DNA of 64,000 nt from Pyrinomonadaceae bacterium (GTDB lineage Bacteria; Acidobacteriota; Blastocatellia; Pyrinomonadales; Pyrinomonadaceae). Below, in pieces: positions 34,207-43,788 of the stretch (positions are counted from its first letter, which is position 1; every line of letters starts with the position of its first letter). The position numbers were made by a program, and so were the translations under genes. The notes beneath the pieces are model-generated. The model saw only the letters and a list, made by a program, of their open reading frames with translations, made no database searches and had not been told where the DNA came from. The stretch is taken from the NCBI GenBank assembly GCA_028284415.1, contig JANQRU010000001.1, positions 434,001-498,000 on the forward strand, given 5' to 3'.

Positions 34207-34384
34207 GTTTTTTTTACCGTTTGATATCAAGGGTGATATTCAATTTTATAATTAATTCGTTTGTGAATGCTGTTTTAGTTAAACAAGGAACGAATAGAGT
34301 TAATTAATTTTAACTACTTAATTCGCAAAGAAAATTGATTGGAAAGTCCTTTTGGTTGCTTACCGTTAATAAGCTTAGATCTTT

Positions 34385-34406
34385 CTCAAGACCCTTGAGT
34401 TTTTTT
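34385..34406 (+). terminator. Terminator facing against the local genes
   Basis: CTCAAG (34385-34390), loop ACC, CTTGAG (34394-34399), then seven Ts. This reads as a terminator only on the plus strand, yet the flanking genes rho and engB are on the minus strand. It may end a small plus-strand RNA or antisense reading from rho. Confidence 0.55.
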
Positions 34407-34457
34407 GGAATGTTCAATTTTTACTATATTTAGCAAAATAAAGCAAATAAAAAAAGT

Positions 34458-35042
34458 TTATTTTTGTTTAAATACCGCTTTTTCTATTTCTTGCCAAACG
34501 CCATCTTTTCCCTTACCCGTAATTGAAGAGTACGCCAAAACCTTACTTTCGGGCATAAATTCCCTGATAGTCTTTAAACTTTTAAACAATTTGTTGTTAG
34601 AAAGTTTGTCAGCTTTCGTAGCAATTACAATGTTGTTTTTTTTATAGAATGTGAGCCATTCGTAAAGTTGCCTATCTAAATTAGTGGGCTTATGGCGAGC
34701 ATCTACTAATTGTATTGATAGCACAAGTTGCTCACGTTTGGCAAGATAATCTTCAGCCATTTTGCCCCAATCCTGTCTCATTTTTTTTGAAACTTTCGCA
34801 AAACCATACCCGGGTAAATCAACAAAATAAAAGCTTTCGTTGATCAAAAAAAAGTTTATCGCTTGAGTTCTCCCAGGTGTATTTGATGTTTTTGCAAGTT
34901 TTTTTCGGTTAAGCAAAGAATTGAGCAAGCTCGACTTACCAACATTTGAGCGTCCTAAAAATGATATTTCTGGCAGATCATCATCAACCCAATGTTTTTC
35001 TTCAAAAGAACTTTTAATGAATTCTGCCGAGTGAATTTTCAT
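34458..35042 (-). CDS. engB: Ribosome-biogenesis GTPase EngB (YsxC/YihA)
   Basis: 194 residues from the ATG at 35042 (MKIHSAEFIKSS); the upstream TTG lies inside the lon palindrome and is unlikely to be the start. G1 is LGRSNVGKSSLLN, G2/Switch NTPGRTQAINFF, G3 DLPGYGFAKV, G4 ATKADKL, G5 SSITGKG. The length is typical. It is needed in late large-subunit assembly in many bacteria. The gene lies in the usual neighbourhood of lon and clpX, an arrangement known from several phyla. Separated from lon by a perfect palindrome. Confidence 0.96.
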   Translation of the reverse strand: MKIHSAEFIKSSFEEKHWVDDDLPEISFLGRSNVGKSSLLNSLLNRKKLAKTSNTPGRTQAINFFLINESFYFVDLPGYGFAKVSKKMRQDWGKMAEDYLAKREQLVLSIQLVDARHKPTNLDRQLYEWLTFYKKNNIVIATKADKLSNNKLFKSLKTIREFMPESKVLAYSSITGKGKDGVWQEIEKAVFKQK

Positions 35043-35056
35043 ATTTGTCGAAGATA

Positions 35057-35112
35057 AATTTAAAGAGAAGCAGGTGGTCAATAATTATTGACCACCTGCT
35101 TCTCTTTAAATT
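35057..35112. terminator. Perfect 56-bp palindrome, probable bidirectional terminator of lon
   Basis: The arms 35057-35084 and 35085-35112 are exact reverse complements of 28 nt with no spacer; the core contains GCAGGTGGTCAATAA and its complement. It ends 3 nt before the lon stop codon and 14 nt from the engB start. The tail (CTTCTCTTTAAATT) holds a short T run on both strands. Its length and perfection are unusual. Confidence 0.8.
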
Positions 35113-35115
35113 AAA

Positions 35116-37542
35116 TTACTTAATTGTTGCAGATATATCAGTTGAATCTGTCTTCTCTGTATATACGGTTGGGGTTTTTACATCAATATCTTCAACCATT
35201 TCTTTATGCAGTGCGATTTCAAATACTTCATCAACCATATCCACACAATAAACTTTTAGCTCTTCCAAAACTTCTTCAGGTACATCAGCTAAATCTTTTT
35301 CATTATCTTTTGATAAAATAATATTTTTGATACCAAAACGATGAGCTGCTAGAAGTTTTTCTTTTACGCCTCCAATCGGTAAGACTTTACCTCGAAGAGT
35401 GATTTCACCAGTCATTGCAACATCATGCCTTGCAGGTTTCTTCGTCAAAGCTGAAACCATTGCAGTTGCTAAGGTGATTCCGGCGGATGGTCCATCTTTT
35501 GGTATTGCTCCCTCTGGGACATGTACGTGCAAATCTTTACGACGGAAATCTTTGTAATCAATTCCAAGTTCTTCAGCACGAGTTCGCACACAAGTTAGAG
35601 CTGCATGAGCTGATTCTTGCATAACCTCGCCCAATTTACCGGTGAGTTGAACATTTCCACGCCCTCTGACGAGGGTAGTTTCTATCTGTAACACATCTCC
35701 ACCAACTTCTGTCCAAGCCAAACCGTTAACCAAACCAACTTCACTTTTACGAGCAATATCTTGTTTACGGAATTTAATCGTACCTAGCAACTCACGGACT
35801 TTTTCTGCGTCAATAACTTCTTTAAAATTTTCTTCTCTATTGGAAACGACATATTTACGAGCAACTTTTCTTATACACGAACCGATTTGTCTCTCAAGAC
35901 TTCTAACGCCTGCTTCCCTTGTATAATGCCGAATAATCTCGACAATTCCGTCATCGCTAAATTGAACTTTTTCTTCCGTAAGACCGTTTCCTTCAAGTTG
36001 CTTAGGAATCAAATGTCGCTTAGCAATCTCTTTTTTCTCCCTTTCGGTGTAACCTGAAAGGTTGAGAATCTCAAGACGATCTTGCAAAGCAGGTGGAATT
36101 GTGTGGAGTACATTTGCAGTTGCAATAAAGAAAACGTTTGAGAGATCGTAGTCAACATCTAAATAATGATCTCTGAAAGTATGGTTTTGTTCCGGGTCTA
36201 ATACTTCTAGTAAAGCCGAAGCTGGATCACCACGAAAATCCTTTCCAAGCTTATCTACCTCATCCAGCAAAATAACTGGATTCACAGTTCCGGCACGTTT
36301 CATGAGTTGAACGATTTGTCCAGGTAATGCACCAATGTAAGTTCTTCGGTGACCGCGAATTTCAGCTTCATCGTGAACCCCACCTAAAGCTAATCTGACA
36401 AACTCTCTTCCTGTAGCTTTTGCAATAGATTTTCCGAGAGAGGTTTTTCCTACCCCCGGAGCACCAACAAAACATAAGATCGTTCCTTTCGGATTTTTAA
36501 CCAACTGACGAACAGCTAAATACTCTAAAATTCTTTCTTTAATTTTCTCTAAACTGTAATGATCTTCATCGAGCACAGTGACGGCTTCTTTCAAGTCTTC
36601 AATTTCGTCTGACCTTTGCTGCCAAGGAACATTTATTAACCAATCTAAATAAGTCCTTGCGACTGTGCTTTCGGCTGACATAGGCGGCATTGCTTCGAGT
36701 CTGGAAAACTCCTGTAAAGCTTTCTCTTTTGCTTCTTCGCTCATCCCAACTTCATCAATTTTCTTACGAAGTTCTTCTAATTCAGCTTTTTCATCTTTAC
36801 GACCTAATTCTTTATGGATAGCTTTTATCTGTTCATTCAAATAATACTCACGCTGTTGCTTATCCATTTGTTTTTTCGTGCGTGTATGAACAGTCCTATC
36901 AAGCTGTTTTTTCTCGATTTCCACTTCGAGAATTTCAATCAATTTTTGTAAGCGCTCTTGAACGGAATATGTTTCAAGCAATTTTTGTTTTTCTTCAACT
37001 TGAATCCTCAAGTGAGAACTCATAGCGTCGGAAATCTGTGCAGCTGAAACACCTCTTAATGAAGCATGTAAAGCATCAGTATAAGCATCTGGAGCAATCC
37101 GCAAGAACTGCTCAACCAAACCGTGTATTTGCTGCAACAGCCCATCAGTTCTATATCCTGACTCATCAATAGATTCGACTTTTCGAACCATTGCAGAGAA
37201 CATTCCCTCGTCATCTTGTACTATTCTCTGCGAGGCACCTCTGTCCCGTCCTTCGACAACAACCTTGATTTGTCCATTATCTTGTTTTTGGGCTTGAAGA
37301 ATTCTTCCTAAAGTTCCAACTGTATAGATTTGCTCAGGGTTTGGTTCGTCTATGGTTGCATCATGCTGCGTTGCTAAAAATATATTCCTATCGCCTTTCA
37401 TAGCTTTTTCTAAAGCTTTTACCGAGCTTGGACGTCCAATTTTGAATGCAACTTTTGTAAAAGGAAAAATAACTACATCCCTGATTGGAACCATAGGATA
37501 ACGCTTAATATCTTCGGGCATTTGGTCTGAAAATTCTTGCAT
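35116..37542 (-). CDS. lon: ATP-dependent protease Lon
   Basis: 808 residues. N-terminal substrate-binding domain ([20 protein letters not shown]), then a coiled coil ([20 protein letters not shown]), the AAA+ domain with Walker [18 protein letters not shown] and Walker [14 protein letters not shown], and the protease domain carrying [22 protein letters not shown] (catalytic Ser) with the Lys in [18 protein letters not shown]. It degrades misfolded and regulatory proteins. It stands downstream of clpP-clpX with a terminator in between, so it likely has its own promoter in the 185-nt gap; I saw no clear heat-shock motif there. Fully intact. Confidence 0.98.
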   Translation of the reverse strand: MQEFSDQMPEDIKRYPMVPIRDVVIFPFTKVAFKIGRPSSVKALEKAMKGDRNIFLATQHDATIDEPNPEQIYTVGTLGRILQAQKQDNGQIKVVVEGRDRGASQRIVQDDEGMFSAMVRKVESIDESGYRTDGLLQQIHGLVEQFLRIAPDAYTDALHASLRGVSAAQISDAMSSHLRIQVEEKQKLLETYSVQERLQKLIEILEVEIEKKQLDRTVHTRTKKQMDKQQREYYLNEQIKAIHKELGRKDEKAELEELRKKIDEVGMSEEAKEKALQEFSRLEAMPPMSAESTVARTYLDWLINVPWQQRSDEIEDLKEAVTVLDEDHYSLEKIKERILEYLAVRQLVKNPKGTILCFVGAPGVGKTSLGKSIAKATGREFVRLALGGVHDEAEIRGHRRTYIGALPGQIVQLMKRAGTVNPVILLDEVDKLGKDFRGDPASALLEVLDPEQNHTFRDHYLDVDYDLSNVFFIATANVLHTIPPALQDRLEILNLSGYTEREKKEIAKRHLIPKQLEGNGLTEEKVQFSDDGIVEIIRHYTREAGVRSLERQIGSCIRKVARKYVVSNREENFKEVIDAEKVRELLGTIKFRKQDIARKSEVGLVNGLAWTEVGGDVLQIETTLVRGRGNVQLTGKLGEVMQESAHAALTCVRTRAEELGIDYKDFRRKDLHVHVPEGAIPKDGPSAGITLATAMVSALTKKPARHDVAMTGEITLRGKVLPIGGVKEKLLAAHRFGIKNIILSKDNEKDLADVPEEVLEELKVYCVDMVDEVFEIALHKEMVEDIDVKTPTVYTEKTDSTDISATIK

Positions 37543-37671
37543 ATTAATTCTGACTATTTTGGCAGTTTATTAAATTATGTTTAAGGTAAATGATTATTAA
37601 CTCCGATTTTCTAATTTTAGAACATTTGAAAGTAGTTTTGCTAGTAAAGCACAAAGAAATATAAAAAAAGA

Positions 37672-37708
37672 AAAAGTTGCGTAAAATCGAGTCCTTTACG
37701 CAACTTTT
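37672..37708 (-). terminator. Terminator after clpX
   Basis: AAAAGTTGCGTAAA (37672-37685) pairs with TTTACGCAACTTTT (37695-37708) around a 9-nt loop, with A/T runs on both sides; it directly follows the clpX stop on the minus strand. Confidence 0.88.
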
Positions 37709-37727
37709 ATCTTGTCTAAAAAAAGTT

Positions 37728-38975
37728 CTATGCAGCTTCTTCTACATTTTCAATTACTTCTAGAGGAGTTGGTGATTTTTTCCTCTCAACGATTTCTTTA
37801 GTTATCATCAATTCTTTAACCTTTTTCTGTGATGGAAGGACGTACATTGGCTCGAGCAGTATTTCTTCCATGATCATCATCAAGCCGCGTGCACCAACTT
37901 TTCGCTCTTTTGCTTGTTTAGCAATTGATTTCAAAGCCCCATCAGTAAATTTCAATCTAATGTTATCAAACTCAAATTTGCGTTGATATTGCTTGACCAA
38001 AGCATTTTTGGGTTCAGTCAAAATTCTAACTAACGCACTTTCATCAAGTTCGTGCAAAGTTCCAACAACCGGCAATCTCCCAACAAATTCAGGAATTAAA
38101 CCATAATGCACCAAATCATCTGGTTCTAAGCTATTCTCTACTTCCGTTTGTCGTTCTTTTGCTAACTTTATATCGGCTTTAAAGCCAAGGGATTTATTTC
38201 GTAAACGATTATCAACAACTTTATCCAAACCAACAAAAGCACCACCACATATAAACAAAATATTGGTTGTATCGACTGGTAAAAATTCTTGTTGTGGGTG
38301 TTTTCTGCCTCCGTTTTGGGGAATATTCGCAACTGTTCCCTCCAAAATTTTTAGTAATGCTTGTTGTACTCCTTCGCCGGAAACATCTCGTGTAATTGAA
38401 GGATTATCATCTTTACGGCAGATTTTATCTATCTCATCAATATAGATTATTCCTTCTTGAGCTTTTTCAACATCATTACCTGCGGCATGCAAGAGTTTTA
38501 GTATAATGTTTTCAACATCTTCACCGACATACCCGGCTTCGGTCAAAGTAGTTGCATCAACAATACAAAACGGAACACTTAAAAATCTAGCAAGTGTCTG
38601 AGCAAGCAAAGTTTTACCTGTTCCAGTTGGTCCAATTAAAAGAATATTTGATTTTTGGATTTCGACATCAGCCCGTCTTTTAGCTAACTCAAGTCTCTTG
38701 TAATGCTGATAAACAGCTACTGAGAGTCTTTTTTTAGACTCACCTTGTCCAATTACATACTCATCCAAGAAATCGTGTATTTGTTGTGGTTTAGGTAAAG
38801 AAGTTCTTGCTGTGCCAACTTCAGCCTGTTCGTCATCATTAATTATCTCATTACAGATGTCTATACATTCATTACAAATGTAAACGCTCGGTCCGGCAAT
38901 TAATTTTTTGACCTCATTCTGTGATTTACCGCAAAATGAACAACGTAAAACTTCTTCTGGTCTTAGTATTGACAT
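37728..38975 (-). CDS. clpX: ClpX ATPase subunit
   Basis: 415 residues. N-terminal zinc-binding domain with [10 protein letters not shown] and [13 protein letters not shown] (four Cys), then AAA+ domain with Walker [18 protein letters not shown], Walker [11 protein letters not shown] and pore loop [18 protein letters not shown]. The IGF-type loop for ClpP binding is degenerate to [14 protein letters not shown]. It unfolds tagged substrates into ClpP. It stands just downstream of clpP (about 72 nt), with a hairpin between, in the canonical tig-clpP-clpX-lon order. Confidence 0.98.
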   Translation of the reverse strand: MSILRPEEVLRCSFCGKSQNEVKKLIAGPSVYICNECIDICNEIINDDEQAEVGTARTSLPKPQQIHDFLDEYVIGQGESKKRLSVAVYQHYKRLELAKRRADVEIQKSNILLIGPTGTGKTLLAQTLARFLSVPFCIVDATTLTEAGYVGEDVENIILKLLHAAGNDVEKAQEGIIYIDEIDKICRKDDNPSITRDVSGEGVQQALLKILEGTVANIPQNGGRKHPQQEFLPVDTTNILFICGGAFVGLDKVVDNRLRNKSLGFKADIKLAKERQTEVENSLEPDDLVHYGLIPEFVGRLPVVGTLHELDESALVRILTEPKNALVKQYQRKFEFDNIRLKFTDGALKSIAKQAKERKVGARGLMMIMEEILLEPMYVLPSQKKVKELMITKEIVERKKSPTPLEVIENVEEAA

Positions 38976-39009
38976 AAAATTCTAAAGGATAGATGAGCTT
39001 GAAGAGATT

Positions 39010-39039
39010 AAGCCGAATTTTTTATAAAAAATTCGGCTT
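39010..39039 (-). terminator. Hairpin between clpP and clpX
   Basis: AAGCCGAATTTTTT (39010-39023) pairs with AAAAAATTCGGCTT (39026-39039), with almost no loop. It may partly end clpP transcripts or stabilise the processed mRNA end; the weak following T run argues for partial read-through. Confidence 0.6.
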
Positions 39040-39047
39040 ATAATTAT

Positions 39048-39641
39048 TTAGCTGGATTTCTCACGATGGTCAATTACTTCATCAATTAAGCCATATTCTT
39101 TTGCTTGATCGGGTGACATAATTCTGTCACGCTCGACATCAGCCTCGACTTGTTCAAAACTTTGACCTGAGTGTTTTGCAAGAATTTCAGAAGTTAATTT
39201 ACGCATACGCAGAATTTCTTCAGCCATAATACGAACATCAGTTGCCTGACCTGAAGCACCGCCTGAAGGCTGGTGGATTAAAATTCTGGAATTTGGAAGA
39301 GCAAAACGCTTTCCACTTGTTCCGGCAGTTAATAACAATGCCCCCATTGATGCACATTGCCCAACACAAATTGTGGTTACGTCATTGCGAATGAATTGCA
39401 TTGTGTCATAAATAGCCATCCCTGCTGTAATTGAGCCACCAGGGCTATTTATGTACAAGTTGATGTCGCGTTCAGGATCTTCAGCCTCTAAGAATAAAAG
39501 CTGAGCGACAATTAAATTGGCAATCATATCGTCAATAGGTGTGCCAATAAAGATAATACTGTCTTTTAATAATCGTGAATATATGTCAAACGCACGTTCG
39601 CCACGCGAAGTTTGCTCGACAACCATTGGAACTAAAGCCAT
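39048..39641 (-). CDS. clpP: ClpP protease subunit
   Basis: 197 residues, standard length. Catalytic Ser in [14 protein letters not shown], catalytic His in [17 protein letters not shown], catalytic Asp in [21 protein letters not shown]-terminal [19 protein letters not shown] is typical. It forms the two-ring proteolytic chamber used by ClpX. Its position between tig and clpX is conserved in many bacteria. The ATG at 39641 is followed by [10 protein letters not shown], a usual N-terminus. Confidence 0.98.
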   Translation of the reverse strand: MALVPMVVEQTSRGERAFDIYSRLLKDSIIFIGTPIDDMIANLIVAQLLFLEAEDPERDINLYINSPGGSITAGMAIYDTMQFIRNDVTTICVGQCASMGALLLTAGTSGKRFALPNSRILIHQPSGGASGQATDVRIMAEEILRMRKLTSEILAKHSGQSFEQVEADVERDRIMSPDQAKEYGLIDEVIDHREKSS

Positions 39642-39810
39642 AATTTTATTTCTCTTTTCTTATTAAAATAAAGGTTAATTGTTAAAGAATTTGCTTAACT
39701 GAGTGAAGATAAATTGTTGACTAGAATAGTTTCCACTATCTGCATTGATTTTACAAATTATCTTACAAAATGCAAATTCACTAAAGAATATTTCAAGTCC
39801 TTACCCGAAA

Positions 39811-41217
39811 TTACTCTTCAGATTTTGATTCTTTTTCAGCTGAAGATTCATCTTTTTCTATTTCTTCTTCTTTTTCAGTTATCTCAGGCTGATTTTGACT
39901 CTCGTCAACCCATTCACCATCTGTAACTTTTGCTTTATCAACTAACGCATCAACAGCTTTGCGTGTGCGAAGATTATTTTCAATCATCGCTTCTCCACCT
40001 TGCTGGTCTAAAGATTTACGAAATTCTTCAACAGAAGTTTGATAATACTGAGCCATTTTTTCGATTTCTTCTTGAACTTCTTCTTTATTTACTTCAACTT
40101 TTTCAGCTTCAGCAATTTTTTCGAGCAACATAGCTCCCCGTACATCTCTCTCAGCTTGGCTTTTCATCTGATTGTATGTCGTTTCAATATAATCTTGTTC
40201 GACTTTGGACAAGTCAACACCTCTTTGAGCCAAATCTTGAGCAAAGTTATTGAGGAGGTTTTGTGCCTGAGATTCTATCAAAGCATTGGGAACTTCAAAT
40301 TGATGTTTTTCTATTAGTTTTGCAATCAAATCATTTTTCACACGACTATCCGCATCTGCAGTAGCGACAGCTTCCATATCCTCTTTTAGCTTATTACGAA
40401 GATCCTCAATTGATTCGAAGCCTTCGTCTAGACTTGAAACCCATTCATCATCTATTTCCGGCAATTCAATAGTTCCGACTGTTTTAACTTTAGCTTTGTA
40501 ATTTACAGTTCTACCAGCTAATGCAGGTGATGAAAATTCGTTAGGATATTCAACTGTAAATTCTTTCTCATCGTCTTCTTCTACACCTACTAAATTCTCC
40601 GAGAAAGATTTTTCAATTAGTTCGTCACCTAACTGAACTTCTAAATCATTTACCTCAATTGGGTCTGCGTCTTCATCATCCGTAAAAGTACCAATCAAAT
40701 CTACAATTACCATATCGCCATCCTCAGATTTTCTATCCTCAACAGGAATTAGCGTAGATTGTTGTTGGCGACGTTCATCAATGATGTTGTCAATCTCTTC
40801 ATCATTTACAGGTCTTGTTCTGCGTGTTGCTTCTAGCCCCTCAAACTGCGGCTCAGGCACTTCCGGCATGACCTGCACATGAACATTGATAACCAAAGGC
40901 TCAGAACCATTTACCTTGACTGTCTCAGCATTTTCTAAATGTAGATGTGGTTCTGTTAAAGGTTGTAAACCATGTTCTTGGATTGCCAAAGTTACTTTTG
41001 GTGGCAGTAACTCTTGGATGACATCGTTTTTAATCTGATCTTTATATCTCAATCTAATCACATCAAGTGGTGCCAATCCCTTACGAAATCCGGGAACATC
41101 AGCTTGATTAGCATATTTTTTACTCACTAAGTCATAATGTGTTCGAACCTCGTCCGGAGAAACCTCAATTCTGATTTCTTTATTAGTTGCGGAAACGTCT
41201 TTTAATTCTGTATTCAT
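39811..41217 (-). CDS. tig: Trigger factor
   Basis: 468 residues. Ribosome-binding N-domain (RIEVSPDEVRTHYDLVSKKYANQADVPGFRKGLAP; the GFRxG-type signature reads GFRKG), PPIase domain in the middle (DGDMVIVDLIGTF, EVQLGDELIEKSF, EFTVEYPNEFSSPALAG), and the helical C-domain (KVEQDYIETTYNQMKSQAERDVRGAMLLEKIAEAE). An acidic tail (ITEKEEEIEKDESS) is slightly longer than in E. coli. It folds nascent chains at the ribosome. First gene of the tig-clpP-clpX set and preceded by tRNA-Leu. Confidence 0.96.
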   Translation of the reverse strand: MNTELKDVSATNKEIRIEVSPDEVRTHYDLVSKKYANQADVPGFRKGLAPLDVIRLRYKDQIKNDVIQELLPPKVTLAIQEHGLQPLTEPHLHLENAETVKVNGSEPLVINVHVQVMPEVPEPQFEGLEATRRTRPVNDEEIDNIIDERRQQQSTLIPVEDRKSEDGDMVIVDLIGTFTDDEDADPIEVNDLEVQLGDELIEKSFSENLVGVEEDDEKEFTVEYPNEFSSPALAGRTVNYKAKVKTVGTIELPEIDDEWVSSLDEGFESIEDLRNKLKEDMEAVATADADSRVKNDLIAKLIEKHQFEVPNALIESQAQNLLNNFAQDLAQRGVDLSKVEQDYIETTYNQMKSQAERDVRGAMLLEKIAEAEKVEVNKEEVQEEIEKMAQYYQTSVEEFRKSLDQQGGEAMIENNLRTRKAVDALVDKAKVTDGEWVDESQNQPEITEKEEEIEKDESSAEKESKSEE

Positions 41218-41244
41218 TTGATATTTTTTCTTCTAAAAAGATTT

Positions 41245-41272
41245 AGCTCGCCAATTCTAAGAGATGCGAGCT
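41245..41272 (-). terminator. Possible terminator after tRNA-Leu
   Basis: AGCTCGC (41245-41251) pairs with GCGAGCT (41266-41272) around a 14-nt loop, with AAATCTTTTTAG following on the minus strand. It lies between the tRNA and tig. Confidence 0.45.
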
Positions 41273-41368
41273 TTATCTGATAAAAATCATTTTTAAATTG
41301 TTTATTGTTAATTTAATGAACTGATTTGAAAATTAACATTCGTAATCAAAAAAAGCTTGAAAAACAAA

Positions 41369-41449
41369 TGCCGAGGGCGAGACTCGAACTCGCACGCCGT
41401 AGGCACTAGTTCCTAAGACTAGCGTGTCTACCAATTTCACCACCTCGGC
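41369..41449 (-). tRNA. trnL: tRNA-Leu (anticodon UAG)
   Basis: The minus strand starts GCCGAGG and ends CCTCGGCA, with no encoded CCA. The anticodon stem-loop CTAGTCTTAGGAACTAG gives anticodon TAG. A long variable arm (TGCCTACGGCGTG) and the T arm GCGAGTTCGAGTCTCGC identify a class II leucine tRNA. A translated frame running through it is an artefact. Confidence 0.96.
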
Positions 41450-41595
41450 AGGAATATTATGTATTTTCAACAATTTTGAATTTATAAGATTATTTACTGA
41501 ATGTCTAGCTGAGAAAAAGAAGCTGACTAATCCTTTTTTTTGAAATGAATTAACTATTAAGCAGAGCAGGACTGATACGAAAGTTAAATGCAAAC

Positions 41596-41877
41596 TTATT
41601 TTTCTTCGTTTGGTAGATATTTCTGCTTAAATTCTTCAAGAGTTCGCTCTGCATTTTCCATTTCACTAATAGCTGTAGGTTTCTTTTCTTCTAGTTTTGG
41701 CGTATCTTCGCTCGAGCCGCTCAGAAACAATTTATAGCTGACTCCTGCACCAATAGCTATTAAACCTATCCAGAAGACATACCAAAGTAAAGCTGAAACC
41801 CAGCCTAACAAAACTAGTAAGAGATATGCCCCAACTCCAATTGCTAATAATAATGCCAAAAATTTTAATATTTTCAT
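41596..41877 (-). CDS. Small two-helix membrane protein
   Basis: 93 residues. Two hydrophobic helices lie at about 5-27 and 29-52, followed by a hydrophilic Lys/Glu-rich tail (LEEKKPTAISEMENAERTLEEFKQKY) with helical propensity. No family is recognised; the layout resembles generic small inner-membrane proteins with a cytoplasmic coiled tail. It stands between tRNA-Leu and the divergent murE gene. A start ATG with a weak AAAGGA-type site precedes it. Probably real because of its clean composition and position, but no function can be given. Confidence 0.65.
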   Translation of the reverse strand: MKILKFLALLLAIGVGAYLLLVLLGWVSALLWYVFWIGLIAIGAGVSYKLFLSGSSEDTPKLEEKKPTAISEMENAERTLEEFKQKYLPNEEK

Positions 41878-41964
41878 TTTGTAAATCCTTTCTTCTTAAT
41901 AGTAAGATTTATTACGCTGAAATCAAAATTTTGTTCGTAAAGTTTTTTTCACGAGGACATTACA

Positions 41965-43455
41965 TTGACCTTTCAAAATTTAACCGCAAAAGAAATCGCA
42001 GAAAGAATCAACGCTAAATTAGTTGGCGATGGTGACATAATCATTTCTGATATTACACATGATTCCCGTCAAGCTAAAGTGGGTACATTATTTGTAGCAA
42101 TAAAAGGCTTAACAATGGATGGACATCGTTTTGTTGACGATGTTATGCGACGAAATTCATCCGGTGTAATTTCTGAACAAGAGTCCCCCAAAGGTTTTCA
42201 GGGAGTGTGGCTACAAATTGATGATGCCAGACGAGGTTTGGCAAAAGCCGCTGATGTGATTCATGGAAGTCCTTCAAAAGAACTTGATTTGGTGGGAATA
42301 ACAGGAACAAACGGAAAAACTACAACAACCTATTTAGTTTTAGCATTGGCAGAAGCTAACGATGTTAAGCCAGCTATGCTTACAACTGTAGAATACCGGA
42401 TAGGAAACGAATCACAACCAGCCGTTAGAACTACACCTGAAGCATCTGATACTCAAAGATTTTTGCGTGAAGCAGTCAATAAAGGTTGTAAAACAGCAGT
42501 AATGGAAACTTCTTCACAAGCGATACATTTAAGACGCTGTGATTGGTTAAAATTCAAAGTCGCTGTCTTCACAAATCTTACCCGTGACCATTTAGACTAT
42601 CATCACACGATGGAAAACTACTTTGACGCAAAAAAAGAATTGTTTGATGGACGTTTAGGTGAGAAACCTGATTCATCAGTAATTAATGTTGACGATGAAT
42701 GGGGAGTTAAGCTTTCTGATGAATTAAAGAAATCAGGGCAAAGAGTCATCACTTATGCTCAAAATAATCAAGCTGATTTAACAGCTGAAAACATAAATGT
42801 TTCTTTAATTAGTGGAACATCATTCTTACTTAAAACTCCTAAAGGCGATAGAGAAATTGTATCTCCGCTTGTTGGTAAACCACATGTTTACAATATGCTT
42901 TCAGCAACGGCAACTGCATTGGAACTTGGTTATGATCTAGATAAAATTCAAAAAGGTCTAGAAAATTGTATCGGTGCTCCTGGACGTTTTGAAAGAGTTC
43001 CCCATGATGGCGATTTTGCCGTAGTGGTTGATTATGCTCATTCAGACGATGCACTTCTCAATATCTTAAAGACTGCCAGAGATTTAACTAATGGAAGGAT
43101 CATAACAGTATTTGGTTGTGGTGGAGATCGTGACAAAACAAAAAGAAAACCTATGGGTGAGATCGCGGGTAAACACAGCGATTTAGTCATTGTCACATCA
43201 GACAACCCAAGAACTGAAGACCCGCTTGAAATAATTCAAGAAATAGAAGTTGGGTTAAAAGAAACTGATTGTCCTTACCTTGTAAATTCAGATCGCCGAG
43301 AAGCTATTCATCAAGCAATCTCAAAAGCGAAAACAAATGACGTAGTAATAATCGCTGGCAAAGGGCACGAAACTTATCAAATCATCGGAAGTGATAAATT
43401 TCATTTTGATGATAGAGAAATAGCACTTGAAGCTCTTGATAATTTAGATAATTAA
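41965..43455 (+). CDS. murE: UDP-MurNAc-tripeptide synthetase MurE
   Basis: 496 residues, starting at a TTG (41965) that has GAGG 8 nt upstream. Features: DSRQAKVGTLFVAIKGLTMDG (N-domain), P-loop GITGTNGKTTTTYLV, METSSQAI, FTNLTRDHLDYHHTMENYF, and TSDNPRTEDP with the DNPR motif that selects meso-diaminopimelate, as in Gram-negatives. It adds the third residue to the peptidoglycan stem. It is alone on this strand; other mur genes are absent. A palindrome covers the convergent stops of murE and the PilZ gene. Confidence 0.95.
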   Translation: MTFQNLTAKEIAERINAKLVGDGDIIISDITHDSRQAKVGTLFVAIKGLTMDGHRFVDDVMRRNSSGVISEQESPKGFQGVWLQIDDARRGLAKAADVIHGSPSKELDLVGITGTNGKTTTTYLVLALAEANDVKPAMLTTVEYRIGNESQPAVRTTPEASDTQRFLREAVNKGCKTAVMETSSQAIHLRRCDWLKFKVAVFTNLTRDHLDYHHTMENYFDAKKELFDGRLGEKPDSSVINVDDEWGVKLSDELKKSGQRVITYAQNNQADLTAENINVSLISGTSFLLKTPKGDREIVSPLVGKPHVYNMLSATATALELGYDLDKIQKGLENCIGAPGRFERVPHDGDFAVVVDYAHSDDALLNILKTARDLTNGRIITVFGCGGDRDKTKRKPMGEIAGKHSDLVIVTSDNPRTEDPLEIIQEIEVGLKETDCPYLVNSDRREAIHQAISKAKTNDVVIIAGKGHETYQIIGSDKFHFDDREIALEALDNLDN

Positions 43456-43458
43456 TTA

Positions 43459-43788
43459 TCAACTTAAAGATACAATTAATTTTTCAACAAAATCTTTTTG
43501 AGCTTCATTTAGTTCAATAAATCTTGCACCAAATCCTATTTCCAAAACGTGATTGACAACTTCTCCCCATAATTCAATCTTCATTCCATCTGCAATTGGA
43601 ATGTAGATTTTTACAGTCTCACCATTTTCTACTTCACCTGAACAGAGTACAAAACATCCCAATGAACTTATGTCACTAATTGACCCCTTTTGCCTTCCAA
43701 TTAAACCTTCCCATTCAACTTCGATGTTGACGGCATATCTTCTTACAGCTCTTCTATCTTGATTTTTTCTACGATCTTCTTTAATCAT
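43459..43788 (-). CDS. PilZ-domain protein
   Basis: 109 residues from the ATG at 43788, which overlaps the permease stop by 8 nt; a longer TTG-started frame overlaps more. PilZ signature: the arginine cluster DRRAVRRYAVN at the N-terminus and SDISSLGCF (the DxSxxG part) about 25 residues on, then VKIYIPIADG and GFGARFIEL. These are the c-di-GMP-binding motifs of the PilZ family, although the RxxxR spacing is loose. Single domain, no TM segment. It likely reads cyclic-di-GMP; the target is unknown. Translationally coupled to the amino-acid permease, which is an unusual partner. Confidence 0.8.
   Translation of the reverse strand: MIKEDRRKNQDRRAVRRYAVNIEVEWEGLIGRQKGSISDISSLGCFVLCSGEVENGETVKIYIPIADGMKIELWGEVVNHVLEIGFGARFIELNEAQKDFVEKLIVSLS

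Noticed and set aside
41333..41593. Minus-strand frame of 86 codons across tRNA-Leu
   Set aside because: Its middle is the translated tRNA-Leu sequence, a classic false gene; there is no start site and no homology beyond the tRNA.
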